Source of the DNA: Arctopsyche grandis
Taxonomy: Eukaryota; Arthropoda; Insecta; Trichoptera; Hydropsychidae
Direction of reading: 5' to 3'
Assembly: GCF_051622035.1 (NCBI RefSeq)
Contig: NC_135355.1
Location: forward strand, 1,550,001-1,614,000
DNA: 64,000 nucleotides
Of this stretch, positions 8,961 to 19,937 are shown one piece after another. The notes under the pieces were generated by a model. It did not search any database. It was not told the origin of the DNA and saw nothing but the letters and a program-made list of their open reading frames with translations. The first letter of the stretch is position 1. Every line of letters begins with the position of its first letter. Made by a program: the position numbers and the translations under genes.

Positions 8961-11851
8961 TTATAAGGTTTCTTTTAAACGTTTTGTCTCGTTTTCGAAT
9001 ATTTTTACAATTTGTGTACAATTCAAACTGCAAAATCGATTGTCTTCGTAACATTTCATTACCTGCAACAATAACATGTATTTATTTTAAATAAAATTAA
9101 TATACATGTAATATAATAAATATATAAAACATATACCTCGTTTTTATACTTTATATATTCCTCATTAACTCGCAATGTGTTTTCTATTCGATCTGCATAA
9201 AATTGTATTCCGTCTTCTATCGTTTGCGAAATTCTAATAAAAATGGTATGTAAATGGTTTTTTCAGTTTAAAATTGAATGCTTTTAATTCAGGCTTAGGG
9301 TGAAAACGATTACACGACTAGTAACATAAAAATTAAGACTAATTGAAAAGTCAAATGTATAATTGGTTGTGGCTATTTGCAGGTACTATATATGTGCAAA
9401 TTATTGGCTATTTGCAGGTACTACATCTGCGACAGGTGCAAAGCCTTCTGCGCATGCGCGTGAACTGTCACTATCAGCGTGTTTACTGTTAAAATTATGT
9501 TTTAAACCTCTTACAATTTAGTTCGAATTCGTAAAGAGACATAGAGTAAAAAATATAATCCAAATTAGAAATTTATTCGCCTCGTGTATAATGAACGATT
9601 GATTAAACAAGTATAGCATACATTAAATATAAGGAGAAGGCTTTGCACCTGTCGCAGATATAGTACCTGCAAATAGCCAATAATTCGCAGATATAGTACC
9701 TGCAAATAGCCACACCCAATATAATTATATATTTCAGAACGTCCATTTAGAAATTCAAAAAAGTCCAGAAATTAGTGGTTCGGTGATTACTGGTCACAAA
9801 ATACTCGTCACAAAGTCACTAAAATCTCTATAACGAAACATCTGGCAGCCGGAAAGTCCATCATACTAACGATAACGATCATACTAATGAGAACTTGAGT
9901 GCCAAAGATTGTGTATTCGCGATTTTCATGGCAAAAATTGTCTTTGTGACCACGGCAAAGTGACGAATAGTCCAATTACCGAAATTAGTATATCAAGGTT
10001 AACTTTATGTCTTTTAATAAATTTAAATTTATATTTTACCATGATGCCTTTACAGGTTGACCTATATAGTAGAAGAAATAAAGATACGTATGAAATTAGG
10101 AATTAGGAATGGAATGCATTTGGAGGAGTGAATGCGGTTTTTAAATTAAAAATGCCACTTTTGCCTGAAGAAAAAGATCTTCGAACAATGTGTTTTGCCA
10201 GTGATGACGTATGGATGTGAATCGTGGACATTGAATGCCAAGTTGCTACACAAAGTCCAATGCTCTCAAAGAAGTGTGAAACGTTGTATGCTTGGCATAA
10301 CGAAGAAAGACAGGAAACGGAATACGTGGGTGAGAAGTATGACAAGGGTTGTGGATATAGTGGATAGAGCATTGATGTATAATACACATAGATGGGCCCT
10401 GACGTGTGATTTTGGTCGGAGATCTTGTCTTCACTAACTGAGGGGTACGGGGGGTTAAACTAGCGGGGAAGTTGGGTTTTTTCCCTACGACGCAGCGGTA
10501 CCTACCTACCTACTTACAAAGAGAAACTGTGCATGCGCCATGTATTTTGCATGCGCCAAAAGGGAGACCAGTATAAGATGTGAGGGCGGATCTAGTGTAT
10601 TATACATCAATGGGATAGAGTGAAGATATTGAAATGACAATGGGCGAGCCACGTGGCTAGAAGAATAGACGAAAAGTGGACAAAAGAAATGCTAGAATGA
10701 TACCCGAGAGAGTGTAAAATGGTAAAAGGAAGACCGCAGGGAAGATGAGTAGACGAAATAAGGAAAATGTGTGGAATGAGATGGATGAGAGTAGAACAAA
10801 ACCGTTTCAAAAGTGAAATCAGATAAATTGACAAACTGTGATAGGGAACGATTGATTGGAGTCATAAATATCTAAATCTGATCAGCAGTACTGCAGAAAT
10901 ACTCTGAATAAATTCTCTTCAATCAAGGCTTGGAGCCCAGAACCTATTGTTGGTTAGCATTAATGCAACTACCTATACTGCTGGCTAATAGTTTAGTTTG
11001 TAGATTTCATTTCATAGCCAGCAGTTTGGCTTAATGGTAGCGTATATATTTAGCACCACTGAGAACGATGGTTCGAGTCGTCAAACTGCTGGTTAGATTT
11101 GGGGGTTTTGCGACTCCAAATCGATCGTTTCTCTATCAGAGTTTGCCAATTTTATCTGATCATTGTTGAAACAGTTCCTGAAAATTGGTAATAGATCATT
11201 TCCTGTTGTATAATTTTGTACAAATCTGTGTGTATAATTTTGTAGAAATTATGCACAGTAATCTGAAATCTATAGACATCTCTATAATTTTGTATTTATT
11301 ATGTGTATAAAAATTGTAATAATAATTGTGCACGAAATCTAGAAAAATAATCCATAGATGTCTCTATGATTATTATTTCTGTACTTGATTAATTATTATA
11401 TTCTATGTATTCTGATTGTATTCTGACCGTTATCGTATACTCATCGCATTGGAGCGATCTGTAATGACGAGTGTATATTGTTTGTAATAAATAAATAAAA
11501 TAATTTCATCTGAGAGACCTTCAAAAGATAGTCGGGATAATATTATACCATTTAAGTCTAGTTACATATTTTGATTTTAAAGATGGAATCGTGTAATTGT
11601 TTTCACTCTATTCATTGCAATTAATGTAAATACCCATGTGGTAAAAGTCCTTGTACAATTTCTTTCCTTTTATCGCTTGCAACGTAGCATATATATGTTT
11701 CAGGTTCTACTGGTAGGTCTGGTATCTTTTGTATAATTTCAGGTTCAACTTCTATACTATTTTTATCAATTCTTTCTTCAGCTGCATTCGTTACAATTAT
11801 TTGTCCCGGTGGATTTTGACAATGCAGTTCATTACTTCTTACGTTGCCCAT
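8961..11851 (-). CDS. Possible MICOS subunit Mic19/CHCHD3-like protein
   Basis: Three exons, 11634-11851, 9137-9233 and 8961-9062, join in phases 2 and 0 to 138 codons plus TAA, with GT-AG introns. The protein begins MGN in an AAAATGG context, a potential N-myristoylation signal as in Mic19/Mic25. It has an acidic middle, a helical charged stretch, then KCYEDNRFCSLNC, which matches the C-x10-C of the first CHCH helix of Mic19-type proteins as I recall them. The second Cys pair is missing: the following helix reads IVKIFENETKR. Known homologues are about 230 aa, so this one is short. The gene converges on Spindly with about 155 bp between stop codons, and AATAAA follows its stop. Intron 1 is full of repeats. 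The gene model is good; the family call is tentative. Confidence 0.55.
9362..9720. mobile_element. Foldback MITE with repeated GGCTATTTGCAGGTACTA arms
   Basis: Left arm starts ATTGGTTGTGGCTATTTGCA; the right end complements ATTGGGTGTGGCTATTTGCA. Each arm holds two GGCTATTTGCAGGTACTA units, then CTGCGACAGGTGCAAAGCCT. The interior is about 150 bp with no frame. It lies in intron 1 of the Mic19-like gene. Confidence 0.75.
9768..9988 (+). mobile_element. hAT-like MITE (GGTTCGGTGAT family), copy 1
   Basis: Element 9776-9980 with TSD GAAATTAG (9768-9775, 9981-9988). Starts TGGTTCGGTGATTACTGGTC and ends CCAATTACC, with imperfect inverted ends. Inner landmarks CATCTGGCAGCC and ATTTTCATGGCAAAAATTGT are shared with 21377-21567 (inverted) and 63044-63230. 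Confidence 0.8.
10130..10797 (+). pseudogene. RTE-like retrotransposon 3' relic, interrupted by a MITE
   Basis: Plus-strand frames with MTYGCESWTLNAKLLHKVQ, RSVKRCMLGIT and RNTWVRSMTRVVDI match the region after the RT domain of insect RTE-like proteins. The sequence resumes after 10620 with QWASHVARR-like and GRPQG-like coding, in broken frames. The 10370-10612 MITE sits between the two halves. The same 3' region occurs at 48470-49258. Confidence 0.8.
10362..10620. mobile_element. hAT-like MITE nested in the RTE relic, TSD GGATAGAG
   Basis: Element 10370-10612 (243 bp) with a perfect 8-bp TSD GGATAGAG. Termini CATTGATGTATAATACAC and its complement. The interior block CACTAACTGAGGGGTACGGG and AACTAGCGGGGAAG is shared with the composite elements at 6427 and 12521, so this is a short member of that family. 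Confidence 0.9.
10797..10900 (-). repeat. tRNA-SINE fragment
   Basis: Complement of the SINE core: AACCGTTTCAAAAGTGAAAT, GACAAACTGTGATAGGGAAC and a Gln/Ser-like head AATCTGATCAGCAGT. It abuts the truncated RTE relic. Confidence 0.6.
11016..11507 (+). repeat. tRNA-derived SINE, full-length-like
   Basis: Head with Pol III box A TGGCTTAATGGTAGCG (11027-11042) and box B GGTTCGAGTCG (11070-11080), followed by a non-tRNA body with the shared core CGTTTCTCTATCAGAGTTTG and CATTGTTGAAACAGTTCC. The 3' part contains CATCGCATTGGAGCGATCTG and an AATAAATAAATAAAAT tail. Closest copies: 45387-45895 and, inverted, 46595-47685. Confidence 0.85.
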
Positions 11852-12512
11852 TTTCTACAATAATAATATAGATAGATAATGAAAGTGCTGTTAAATCATA
11901 ATTTTGTATATCGTATATGAAAAAGGGTAGTTTTCGAAATGAAAAATAAATGAACTTTATTGTTTTATATAAGATTTTTTATTCAAAAATGATGAAAGTT
12001 GCATACAATTTTTTTTTTTAAATTATGATTTATATAACAACGTTTTTAGTATCTATAATTGTATCTATAATAAAATATGTAATAAGTTTCGTAATAATTT
12101 AATCAAATGTCCATAATTTCACCGAACGGAATCCGCATTCGTTATTTATTATGGCATTAAACAACTTTTCGAATTACATGTGTAAAAAAGTTAATTTTGC
12201 TCGACCTTAATTATATCTAACCGATAATTATTTACCAAAGATGAATGGATTTTCACAGCTTTAAGTGCGTTTTGTCTGATGTATGATTTAAAACTTGGGT
12301 GTTTTACACAGAAATATTTCTTAATAGCCATACCGACATTAATTATTATTATATCGGTACTCTTTAGTTGTTTTAAATGTCAAATGCATCAGATGCGTTC
12401 AATCAAGTTTCACAAACCTGATTCGGTCCATTTTATAACTTATTTATTGTGAAGGCATACTGCTTCTAAGTCCTGAGATGGATTTCCAGTCTTTTATTTT
12501 TGTAAAATTTAA
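11852..12512. other. AT-rich intergenic, no gene seen
   Basis: Upstream side of the Mic19-like gene; its promoter is expected here but no TATA box or initiator stands out. Confidence 0.4.
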
Positions 12513-13771
12513 GCTCTGATTATAGATGTAGAATAACCTAGATATGCCATTACATACAAATTTCGTTGGAGATCTTGTCGCCACTAACTGAGGGGTGCGG
12601 GGGGTTTAACTAGCGGGGAAGTGGTGAAAAAAAAGGAAGGAACGCAAAAAACACAGTGGTCAGCATCCAGTTTATGTACATATGTACATGCACTGAAGTT
12701 TTATTTTATTTATAACTTTATTTTATGGGACACTCCGCGTGACAGTAAACCAAACTAATAAAGCCATATTAAGAAAAAAATATTTAGCTATACACACTAT
12801 ATTAAACTACAAATGTATGTTACTATAATAAAACCATCATTAACTATTACAATATTAAAACATTAGCAACTTCCACAAGGATCAATTTTAAAGCTGACAC
12901 TTTAATATCTAGTTCATTGTTTGTAGTTTTAAACTTAATGTCGATTTCTGAATTTCCTTCAGTGCCAACAAGATATACGTGTGCATTTAGAGACATCTGT
13001 GGCAGAGGTTGTCGACCGCTGTTCAATCACTGCATACAAAACTACATACATCGCGCCGATATTTCATTATATTGTTACGTATACTGAAAAGAGCCGCCGA
13101 GTAATTGCGATCGGATTAGGCGGGGTAGCGTCCTGAGAGACCGTGTGACCGGTATAAGTGGTTTCAAGGATTAGCGACAGGCTAAGTGCATGTAGGCTAA
13201 ACAATGGCGACAGAGTTGGCTGGTATTGGTCCTTTCTCAGAATTGACCTTTACCGTGGGAGCGAATGTCGTGGGAAGACATATCCGTACGTGACCATAAC
13301 CATAGGTATAAAAATTAGACGTCGAAGATGTCCTGAGAGATCTATCCCTTATAAGACGATACTTAGGCGATATCATGTCATTCTGGACTGAGCACTGCCG
13401 GTGCGTGTATCTCCTTAACCATCAATAAATGCTGTGAATCGACTTCGGCCTTTTACTTGAATCCTCCACCCACCCCTAGGCAACAATATGTTAAAATACT
13501 ACTATAATTGAAGACATTATATATTAATTCTTACTTATGATATGTGATGCCATCCGCCTTTTTATGTTTTCTTGAGTAATTGTAACACAATTTCACTGAA
13601 TACGTTGGCATTTTCGAAAAATATCAATCGACCTTCCGACTTAGAAGCTAACTAGCTACTGAGAGAGAGAGTGTGCATGATCTGTACTATTTTTTGTGTG
13701 CATGGTCCAACAGGGTGATCGGCTTAGAGCGTCAGGGCGTATCTATGGTATTCTATATCTATGGCTCTGAT
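12513..13771. mobile_element. Composite hAT-like DNA transposon, copy 2
   Basis: Element 12521-13763 (1243 bp) flanked by TSD GCTCTGAT (12513-12520, 13764-13771). It is near-identical to 6427-8034 over the whole length, including the solo LTR at the same internal site, but lacks the 350-bp nested MITE. The terminus is TATAGATGTAGAATAACC. Confidence 0.9.
13069..13489 (+). mobile_element. Solo LTR (413 bp) inside composite transposon, copy 2
   Basis: LTR 13073-13485, TGTTACG to GGCAACA, flanked by ATAT. Same internal position, same flanks and same TSD as in the first composite copy, so it was inherited through transposition of the host element. Confidence 0.85.
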
Positions 13772-13848
13772 ACATTTTGAGTTTGAAATATATGAATTAT
13801 TATGATAAAAAGTTGCATCGGATAATAAGATAGTGTATTGTTTTATAA

Positions 13849-14121
13849 GATCTTGCTAAAAGCATTGAGTTTATTTTTGAAAATGGACCAGCTCTGATTT
13901 ATAAATGCGAAGGTCGACTATTGTCCGATACGAACCAGATTTATAGCTGGTTTTTAGCGACCGTTTACAACACGCCCATTCCGGCTCATCTTCTCAGTGA
14001 GATGGTCAGTACATGTACAAGCAGGAGTGAAATGGGTGTTTACACGTTTCAAGATTCGCCGGATAAACAATTTAATGCATTAAATTATTCTAAAATGGCG
14101 ATTACACGTCCAGTTATATAA
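13849..14121 (+). pseudogene. Orphan coding exon or gene fragment, family not recognised
   Basis: An open frame follows a TTGTTTTATAAG acceptor-like site and runs to TAA at 14119-14121. It contains KSIEFIFENGPALIYKCEG, IYSWFLATVYNTP and GVYTFQDSPDKQF. Composition is protein-like and GC is higher than its surroundings. No upstream partner exon is evident: the hAT-like composite element inserted about 85 bp before it, and no start codon with a good context is seen. It could be the last exon of an undetected plus-strand gene or a retro-fragment. I cannot assign a function. Confidence 0.35.
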
Positions 14122-14660
14122 ATGCTATAGAAAATGTCTTCATAAACAAACTTTCGATTGGTAATATATTATACATATAAAATTGTCAAATAATTTTTAT
14201 TTTAAACGGCACATAGACAATATTTGTTTCCGGACCACAAAAATGCTGGAATTCATAGTACGAGTTAGTAAACCTTTTTAGAGTGCGTTGGTGCTTAAAA
14301 TTCTTTATGAATCTCTAGTACGTAGCGTTCTAGAATTTTCTTCCAAAATATATTATTTTGATTTTTAAATGCTTTTTATTATTACGAAATTATATTCACA
14401 ATACATCATATATCTATTTTAATAGCTACTGATCTACTGATCATTTTCTATTTTACAATGTAATTTAATTTCGTTAGTAATCATAGTATTATATTAATCT
14501 AATGTTAATGTACAGCATAATAGGAAAAAGAGCTCAAAAACCTATTTACAATTCTTATAAATGCTCATAATACATCTAATACATAATATTAATTAAATAT
14601 TCTCTAAAGTCGATGACCTAAAACAGATTATGTTTTGGTAATCTGTGTGTTCCAATATAT
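14122..14660. other. AT-rich intergenic, no gene seen
   Basis: No coding signal or recognisable repeat boundary. Confidence 0.4.
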
Positions 14661-14674
14661 AGAGTCCTACTCAT

Positions 14675-15110
14675 ATGACTCATTCATTGGAGATTGAGAG
14701 AATCCGAAAACGGTTTCTCAGATATCTTTATATGACATTGTATAGTTATTATCCTTGGCTATATCCTAGTGCATTCCTATTAGGGGCGTTAGGCTTCAAC
14801 TCATTGGAGTCTCGTCGTGTTATGTTTCAGGGAAAGCACTTTTTTAAGCTATTAAATGGGTTAGTACACAATCCTTGGGCTCTTAATGAATTTAAGTTTT
14901 ATACAGCTAGTAAGTTCAGGGACCTGAGGAACCGTGATTAGTTTTCTCGCACAAATATGTTGGCAACATCTCCAATATCCAGAGCGATATATCTGCTCAA
15001 CCGGGTTGCTGGTGAAATTGACCAGTTTAACATAAGCTGTGCTGGACTGGTTGAGTGGTTGTGGAGCAACGCCCGTGGTTGATTTTATCAATTGTAAATG
15101 TCAAGTACGG
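14675..15110 (+). pseudogene. Jockey-like reverse transcriptase C-terminal relic
   Basis: The frame 14675-14941 reads RIRKRFLRYLYM, LGALGFNSLESRRVMFQ and FFKLLNGLVHNP. This is the pattern after the RT domain in jockey-type non-LTR elements (FLRYL, LGLxSLExRR, KLLNGxVDxP). It breaks at a TAG and a short non-coding tail follows to about 15110. The 5' part is missing, as usual for 5'-truncated copies. Confidence 0.75.
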
Positions 15111-15213
15111 ATGTTTTATATACTTTTATTTGTATTATGATTGTGTGACTGGCCACAGTGACGGGTTAGAGTAGTCTGTAATTTCACTGTGGCTATTAAT
15201 GTTAAAAATAAGA

Positions 15214-15519
15214 TTGCAAATCATTAGCGGCTCGTGAGATTTCATAGTGGGGGGGCTGCAGATATTATTAAGGCTGTAGTAGCTCGTTAACCAAACCGGT
15301 GATCGAATGATAACAAAAATAAAACTTGAGTATGTACTATACTGGGAGGTCTGCAGCCCCGCAGCCCATGTGAGTGACAAAAATAGCATGCATTTGTACT
15401 ATACTGGGAGGACTGCAGCCCCGTAGCCCATGTGAATGACAAAAATAGCATGCATTTGTACTATACTGGGAGGACTGCAGCCCTGCCGCCCATACGGACG
15501 AGCCGCCACTGATGCAAAT
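15214..15519. mobile_element. hAT-like element with internal 64-bp tandem repeats
   Basis: Element 15222-15511 ends in CGAGCCGCCACTG, complementary to its left end CATTAGCGGCTCGTGAG. TSDs TTGCAAAT / ATGCAAAT (7 of 8). CAGTGGCGG-type ends are typical of hAT. The interior has three tandem units of CTATACTGGGAGGNCTGCAG plus AATAGCATGCATTTGTA. Confidence 0.8.
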
Positions 15520-15548
15520 GAAATAGTAGCAGGTCTTGGGTCTCAATG

Positions 15549-16076
15549 TTAAGAGGGCTGTACACCCGAAACCTTAATTTTGTTACCGTTCCTTTCTTCG
15601 ATATATATATTGAGTGAATGCGACAATATATATCGATATATATATATATATATATATATATTGAGTGAATGCGGCAGTTGCGCTTCGACCAGATAAAACG
15701 TATTTTAAATTGACAAAATCGAGGTTTCGTATTCTCCTATTTTCTCCTCCAAAACTGGACCAATTTTTAAAAAAAATTCATCATCGGTATGATAAAGATA
15801 CTTTCTGTGCATCTATCGGCGTATTTTTTTAAAAATCAACCTTTAAATAAGCACGCTGGACTCGTTTCGTGGGTGTAAAAAAGAGGCGATTTTATAGATG
15901 TTTGGCGGCTCCTAGCTCCTATAAAAAATAATTAATCAAAAAAATAAAACGATAGATGCACCCCAATGGTGGATATCCATAACATATTATAAAATAATTT
16001 CTCTAGTGCCATAATTGAGGAAGGGATAAGTATAGTACGTTTGTATGGACAAGGCGCTGCTGTCCAGCCCTCTTAA
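15549..16076. mobile_element. TTAA-flanked (piggyBac-like) MITE, copy 1
   Basis: Element 15553-16072 lies between two TTAA. Inverted ends GAGGGCTGTACACC and the complement of GAGGGCTGGACAGC. Contains a (TA)n run near 15633-15660. The same element, inverted, is 17958-18841. TTAA targets point to piggyBac, though no CCC-type piggyBac ends are present. Confidence 0.75.
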
Positions 16077-16079
16077 TGT

Positions 16080-16153
16080 GTTCATTAATTACTTCTGATG
16101 CAATATAGCCCTTTGATTGTAGATAGATATGTGGTAAATTGGATTCCTTATTT

Positions 16154-16206
<53 letters not shown>

Positions 16207-17220
16207 TTTGTATCAATTTTACTATAACGCCATGATAGATTTCTTCAAGGCCCAAATCAAATATAAAATTTTAATTTTAATATGTATTGGAAGATTTTTT
16301 TTGCTGGCAACACATCCAAAAAGAATTCCATCAAAGTTGATCCTTTCTTTGGTTGCTAAAATTAAATTAAAATGTATTGTGATTTTATTATAATATAAAA
16401 TATTATACTGTCAAGTATTACAATATAAATCGTATATGCAACTAACGACTTTTAAATTCATTTTTAATTGTAATAATCTTAACTTTTATCAAATAAACAT
16501 AGGTATGTGATGCTCAACGGTTCGGACGCTGCAGATTCTCAAACGTTTTATCTTGTAAATTTATTTTTATCTCCTTTGGCATTTCATAAGTTAGCTTTGC
16601 GTCGTTATTGATGCGTCTACAACGCAAAAATATAGCAGTTTCTCGTATGCAGAAGAATTATAGACTGGGAATGCGTGTTCGATTCCAAAATTTGGAATCG
16701 AATAAAAGCAAGTTTTGCAACGTCAAGTCGTCGACCTCTAGGTTTCAGGTCCTTGAACTTAAAAACTGAATTTACAACGAGAAGTGCTTCGTTATGTCCA
16801 CTCTCGTAAGTACATTTATACATCTGAGACAACAGATAAATTAGACAGTCTGACATTGTAAATTTGGAAGGATGCGTTCAATTCGCCAAAAAAAAAAAAG
16901 AGAAGAGAACTTAAAAAACCAGGTTAACCTTTTAACTACGAGCCGAAGGATGTTTTTGAACCCGGATTTCTAAATCAAATAGTACGATTCAACATCTTCA
17001 CTTGTAGCTTTTGATCTGTGAGTCCATAGATATTAATTTCGTCATGCTTACGCATCTCAATTTTAAATGGGCTAATGTGAATATATTTATTTCATATTTA
17101 TTGGCATCACAAATATCATTGAAAAAGTTTTCAATTCAAATAGACCAAATTTGTATATATTTTCATTTATTTATTGAATTAATCATGCACACTCGTCTAC
17201 CAGATAGTTTTCTAGATAGT
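16080..17220. other. AT-rich stretch with (TA)n microsatellite
   Basis: (TA)n at about 16156-16198 followed by poly-T. Otherwise no gene or delimitable repeat seen. Confidence 0.5.
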
Positions 17221-17224
17221 CTAC

Positions 17225-17462
17225 CAGACATATTTTAGCATTTTCTAATGAGATGGTTAATAAATCAAATTTTTGTGAAAGGGATGGAACAGGGTTGCCA
17301 ATTTGTTGGAACCGTTTCAATGAAATTAGATAAGATAAGGCAAGCTCTGATAGGAAATGATCGACCTTGGAGTCGCAAATCCAAGGTCTGGCCAGCAGCA
17401 TACGGGATATAACCCGTGACCACACAATTCAAAGCATTAGATGCTATCCATTGATCTATGTT
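17225..17462 (-). repeat. tRNA-SINE, second subfamily
   Basis: On the minus strand: a degenerate tRNA-like head with box-B-like GGTCACGGGTTATATCCC, the link GCCAGACCTTGGATTTGCGA, then the core CGATCATTTCCTATCAGAGC and TTTCATTGAAACGGTTCC. Same subfamily as 63405-63785. Confidence 0.75.
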
Positions 17463-17599
17463 ACTATGTTACACTGTTATATTTGTGTTATAAAAATAAT
17501 TATAAAAAGTGTTGGTTTATAGAGGTTTGTTTTTTGAATTAGCAAAACTTTTTTCAACGACAGCAAATTTGACAGTTGATAGCTGATTTTTAGTCAATT

Positions 17600-17935
17600 T
17601 GGTTTGCCATTTTGCCATGAATAGATAAACAATGCTTGAAAATTTATTTTGAAAATCGTGGTTTGGTCCGTGAAACTTACCGTACACTACGGTCCATTTT
17701 ACGGTCGTAAATTGGCTTTTAAAATCACGTGAGTTAGCACTTTTGGATTATTTTCTGTGGGGATATGTGAAGTTGCTAGTCTACGCCGATAAATCAGAGA
17801 CGATGGATGACTTGGAAGCCAACATTCGCCGCGTTATTGCCGATATACGGCCCCAGCTGCTCGAGAAAAAGTGATCGAAAATTGGACATCCAGATTGTGT
17901 TTTATTCGAACCAGCCCATATTCCCAATATTATAT
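17600..17935 (+). pseudogene. Mariner-like transposase relic with internal deletion
   Basis: A frame reading CLKIYFENRGLVRETYRTLR matches the N-terminal helix-turn-helix of insect mariner-type transposases. About 60 bp later the C-terminal end appears: DYFLWGYVKSLVYADKSET and LEANIRRVIADIRPQLLEKV. The catalytic middle is deleted and stops are present, so it is not functional. The downstream 18846-19270 segment, shared with 23057-23965, may be its 3' non-coding part. Confidence 0.75.
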
Positions 17936-17953
17936 TTAAACAATAATGACATA

Positions 17954-18845
17954 TTAAGAGGGTTGGACACCAGCACCTCGTCCATACAAACGTATTACAC
18001 TTCTCCCTTCCTCAATTATGGCACTAGAGAAATTATTTTTTAATATGCTATGGATATCTACCATTGGCATGTTTGTGTGGTTTTATTTTTTTGATTAGTT
18101 ATTTTTTATAGGAGCTGGGAGCCACCAAACATCTATAAAATCGTCTCTTTTTAACCCACGAAAAGTGTCCAGCGTGCTTATTTAACGGTTGATTTTTAAA
18201 TACGACCACACAAACATAGAAAATATCTTTCTCATACCGATGATGAATTTTTTTTTTAAATTGATACAGTTTCGGAGTAGAAAACTGGAGAATACTAAAC
18301 CTCGATTTTGTCGATTTCAAATAGGTATTGAAGCATATACTAAAAAGAGCCGCCGGTTAAGTGCAATCGGATTATGCCGAGGCGCATCCCTGACACTGTG
18401 CGACCGTTATAATTGGTTTCAAGGATAATATCTAGACTCTAAGTGCATGTAGGCTAAACAATGGCCGCTATTTGGTCCCTTCTCAGAAGTGACTGATACC
18501 GTGGTACCGTAGGACCGAATGTCGTGGGAAGACATATCCGAGTACGTGACCATAACAATAGGTAAACAAATTAGACGTCGAAGATGTCCTGAGAGACCTG
18601 CCCCTTATAAGGCGGTATTTAGGCGATATCAAGACATTCTGGACTGAGCACTGCCAGTGCGTGTATTTCCTTAATCATCAATAAATGCTGTGACACGACT
18701 TTGGCCTTTTACTTGGATCCTCCACCCACCTCTACGCAACAGTATTATCTGGTCGGGGCACAACTGTCGCATTCACTCAATATATGCATATATCGAAGAA
18801 AGAAACGGCAATAAAATTAAGGTTTCGGGTATCCAGCCCTCTTAA
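17954..18845. mobile_element. TTAA-flanked (piggyBac-like) MITE, copy 2, carrying a solo LTR
   Basis: Element 17958-18841 between TTAA (17954-17957, 18842-18845), inverted relative to 15553-16072. It is interrupted by the solo LTR 18329-18741; without it the length is about 470 bp. Confidence 0.8.
18325..18745 (+). mobile_element. Solo LTR (413 bp) with TSD GTAT
   Basis: LTR 18329-18741, starting TGAAGCATATACTAAAAAG and ending CTACGCAACA, flanked by GTAT. It is more diverged from the 7340 and 13073 LTRs than they are from each other. Here its flanks differ, so this is an independent insertion. Confidence 0.85.
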
Positions 18846-18990
18846 TATCTTCCAATAAAGCTAATATTATAATTTTTAAGTGTTTTAGTTCATTTTGAAG
18901 TTATATACCTCTAATAAACACTATATTTGAGATAATCGGAACTTTTCTAGTAAGAGGAGTAAGTCTAGACCGAGCGTGAAACGAATCGCC

Positions 18991-19171
18991 TTAGGGCCGG
19001 GCCGCACCGTGCAACTTTGTCGGCCGACTAGTTGCGCGACAGGAAAAAATGTATGGAAATGTGTGCGACAAACAAGTTGACGTGTGTGGCATGTCCCATC
19101 TACCTGCATGCATTGGTCTGGTTGCCCTCAACCAAGTCGCTCGCAAGTTGCACGGTGCGGCCCAGCCCTTA
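18991..19171 (+). mobile_element. Harbinger-like MITE with TTA TSD, orientation A
   Basis: Element 18994-19168 between TTA and TTA. Inverted ends GGGCCGGGCCGCACCGTGCA and its near-complement; the interior has TTGTCGGCCGACTAGTTGCG. A 3-bp TTA TSD suits PIF/Harbinger. Copy 23195-23358 lies at the same site of a related repeat in the opposite orientation. Confidence 0.8.
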
Positions 19172-19289
19172 GCTTAGTGAGTCACAGTGGCGGTCCCTAT
19201 CGGTTGTTTTTGAAAGTTCAACAGTTTGCGCTTTGCCTCTGACGTTTCGATTCGTGTCCACGGAGAGGGGTGACGAATGAGTGAGGATT

Positions 19290-19867
19290 GTTTTTGTTTA
19301 GATCGATTAAATATATTTTTTTTTCATCTTACAAAACGTTTCAATGCTAACTCGTGATAAATATGTCAATTTCTTTTTTTTGTTTTCAAATGCACTGAAA
19401 AAAGGAAAAGCTAACACGTTCGGTGTACAAAAAAATGACAACAAACTCGTATATACACATTCGAAGTGTTCAAAAGAGTAAGTTACGATGAAATTAATGT
19501 CATATATAGTAAAAAAAAACCGCAACATTTCAAGGAAGTGTCATTACTATTGTAAAGAGCATCAATAGGCGTCAAATCTGAGCTAATTTATATGCCAAAC
19601 ATTTTAAAATACAATATCTATACGCTGCTCGTTTTCCTTGACTTTATACGCGTCGAGATGCTTATAATGTTTGACGAAAAAAATACAGTTGAAAAAAGTG
19701 TAATTATATCGATGAGACAGACGATTCCATTCAATATAGAAATTCATTATACACCGTTTCAGCTGAACGCATTGTTCAGGCTGATTGAAAATGGCCGTGA
19801 AACGTCATCGTCATCGTGATTTTTGAAATAAATAATTTGAATCAAATGCACGGCATCAATTCGGGCA

Positions 19868-19937
<70 letters not shown>

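Noticed and set aside
11027..11080. tRNA gene
   Set aside because: Box A and box B are present, but the fold is degenerate and followed by a SINE body repeated elsewhere.
14675..14941. Independent host gene
   Set aside because: The FLRYL and SLESRR motifs mark it as the tail of a jockey-like reverse transcriptase.
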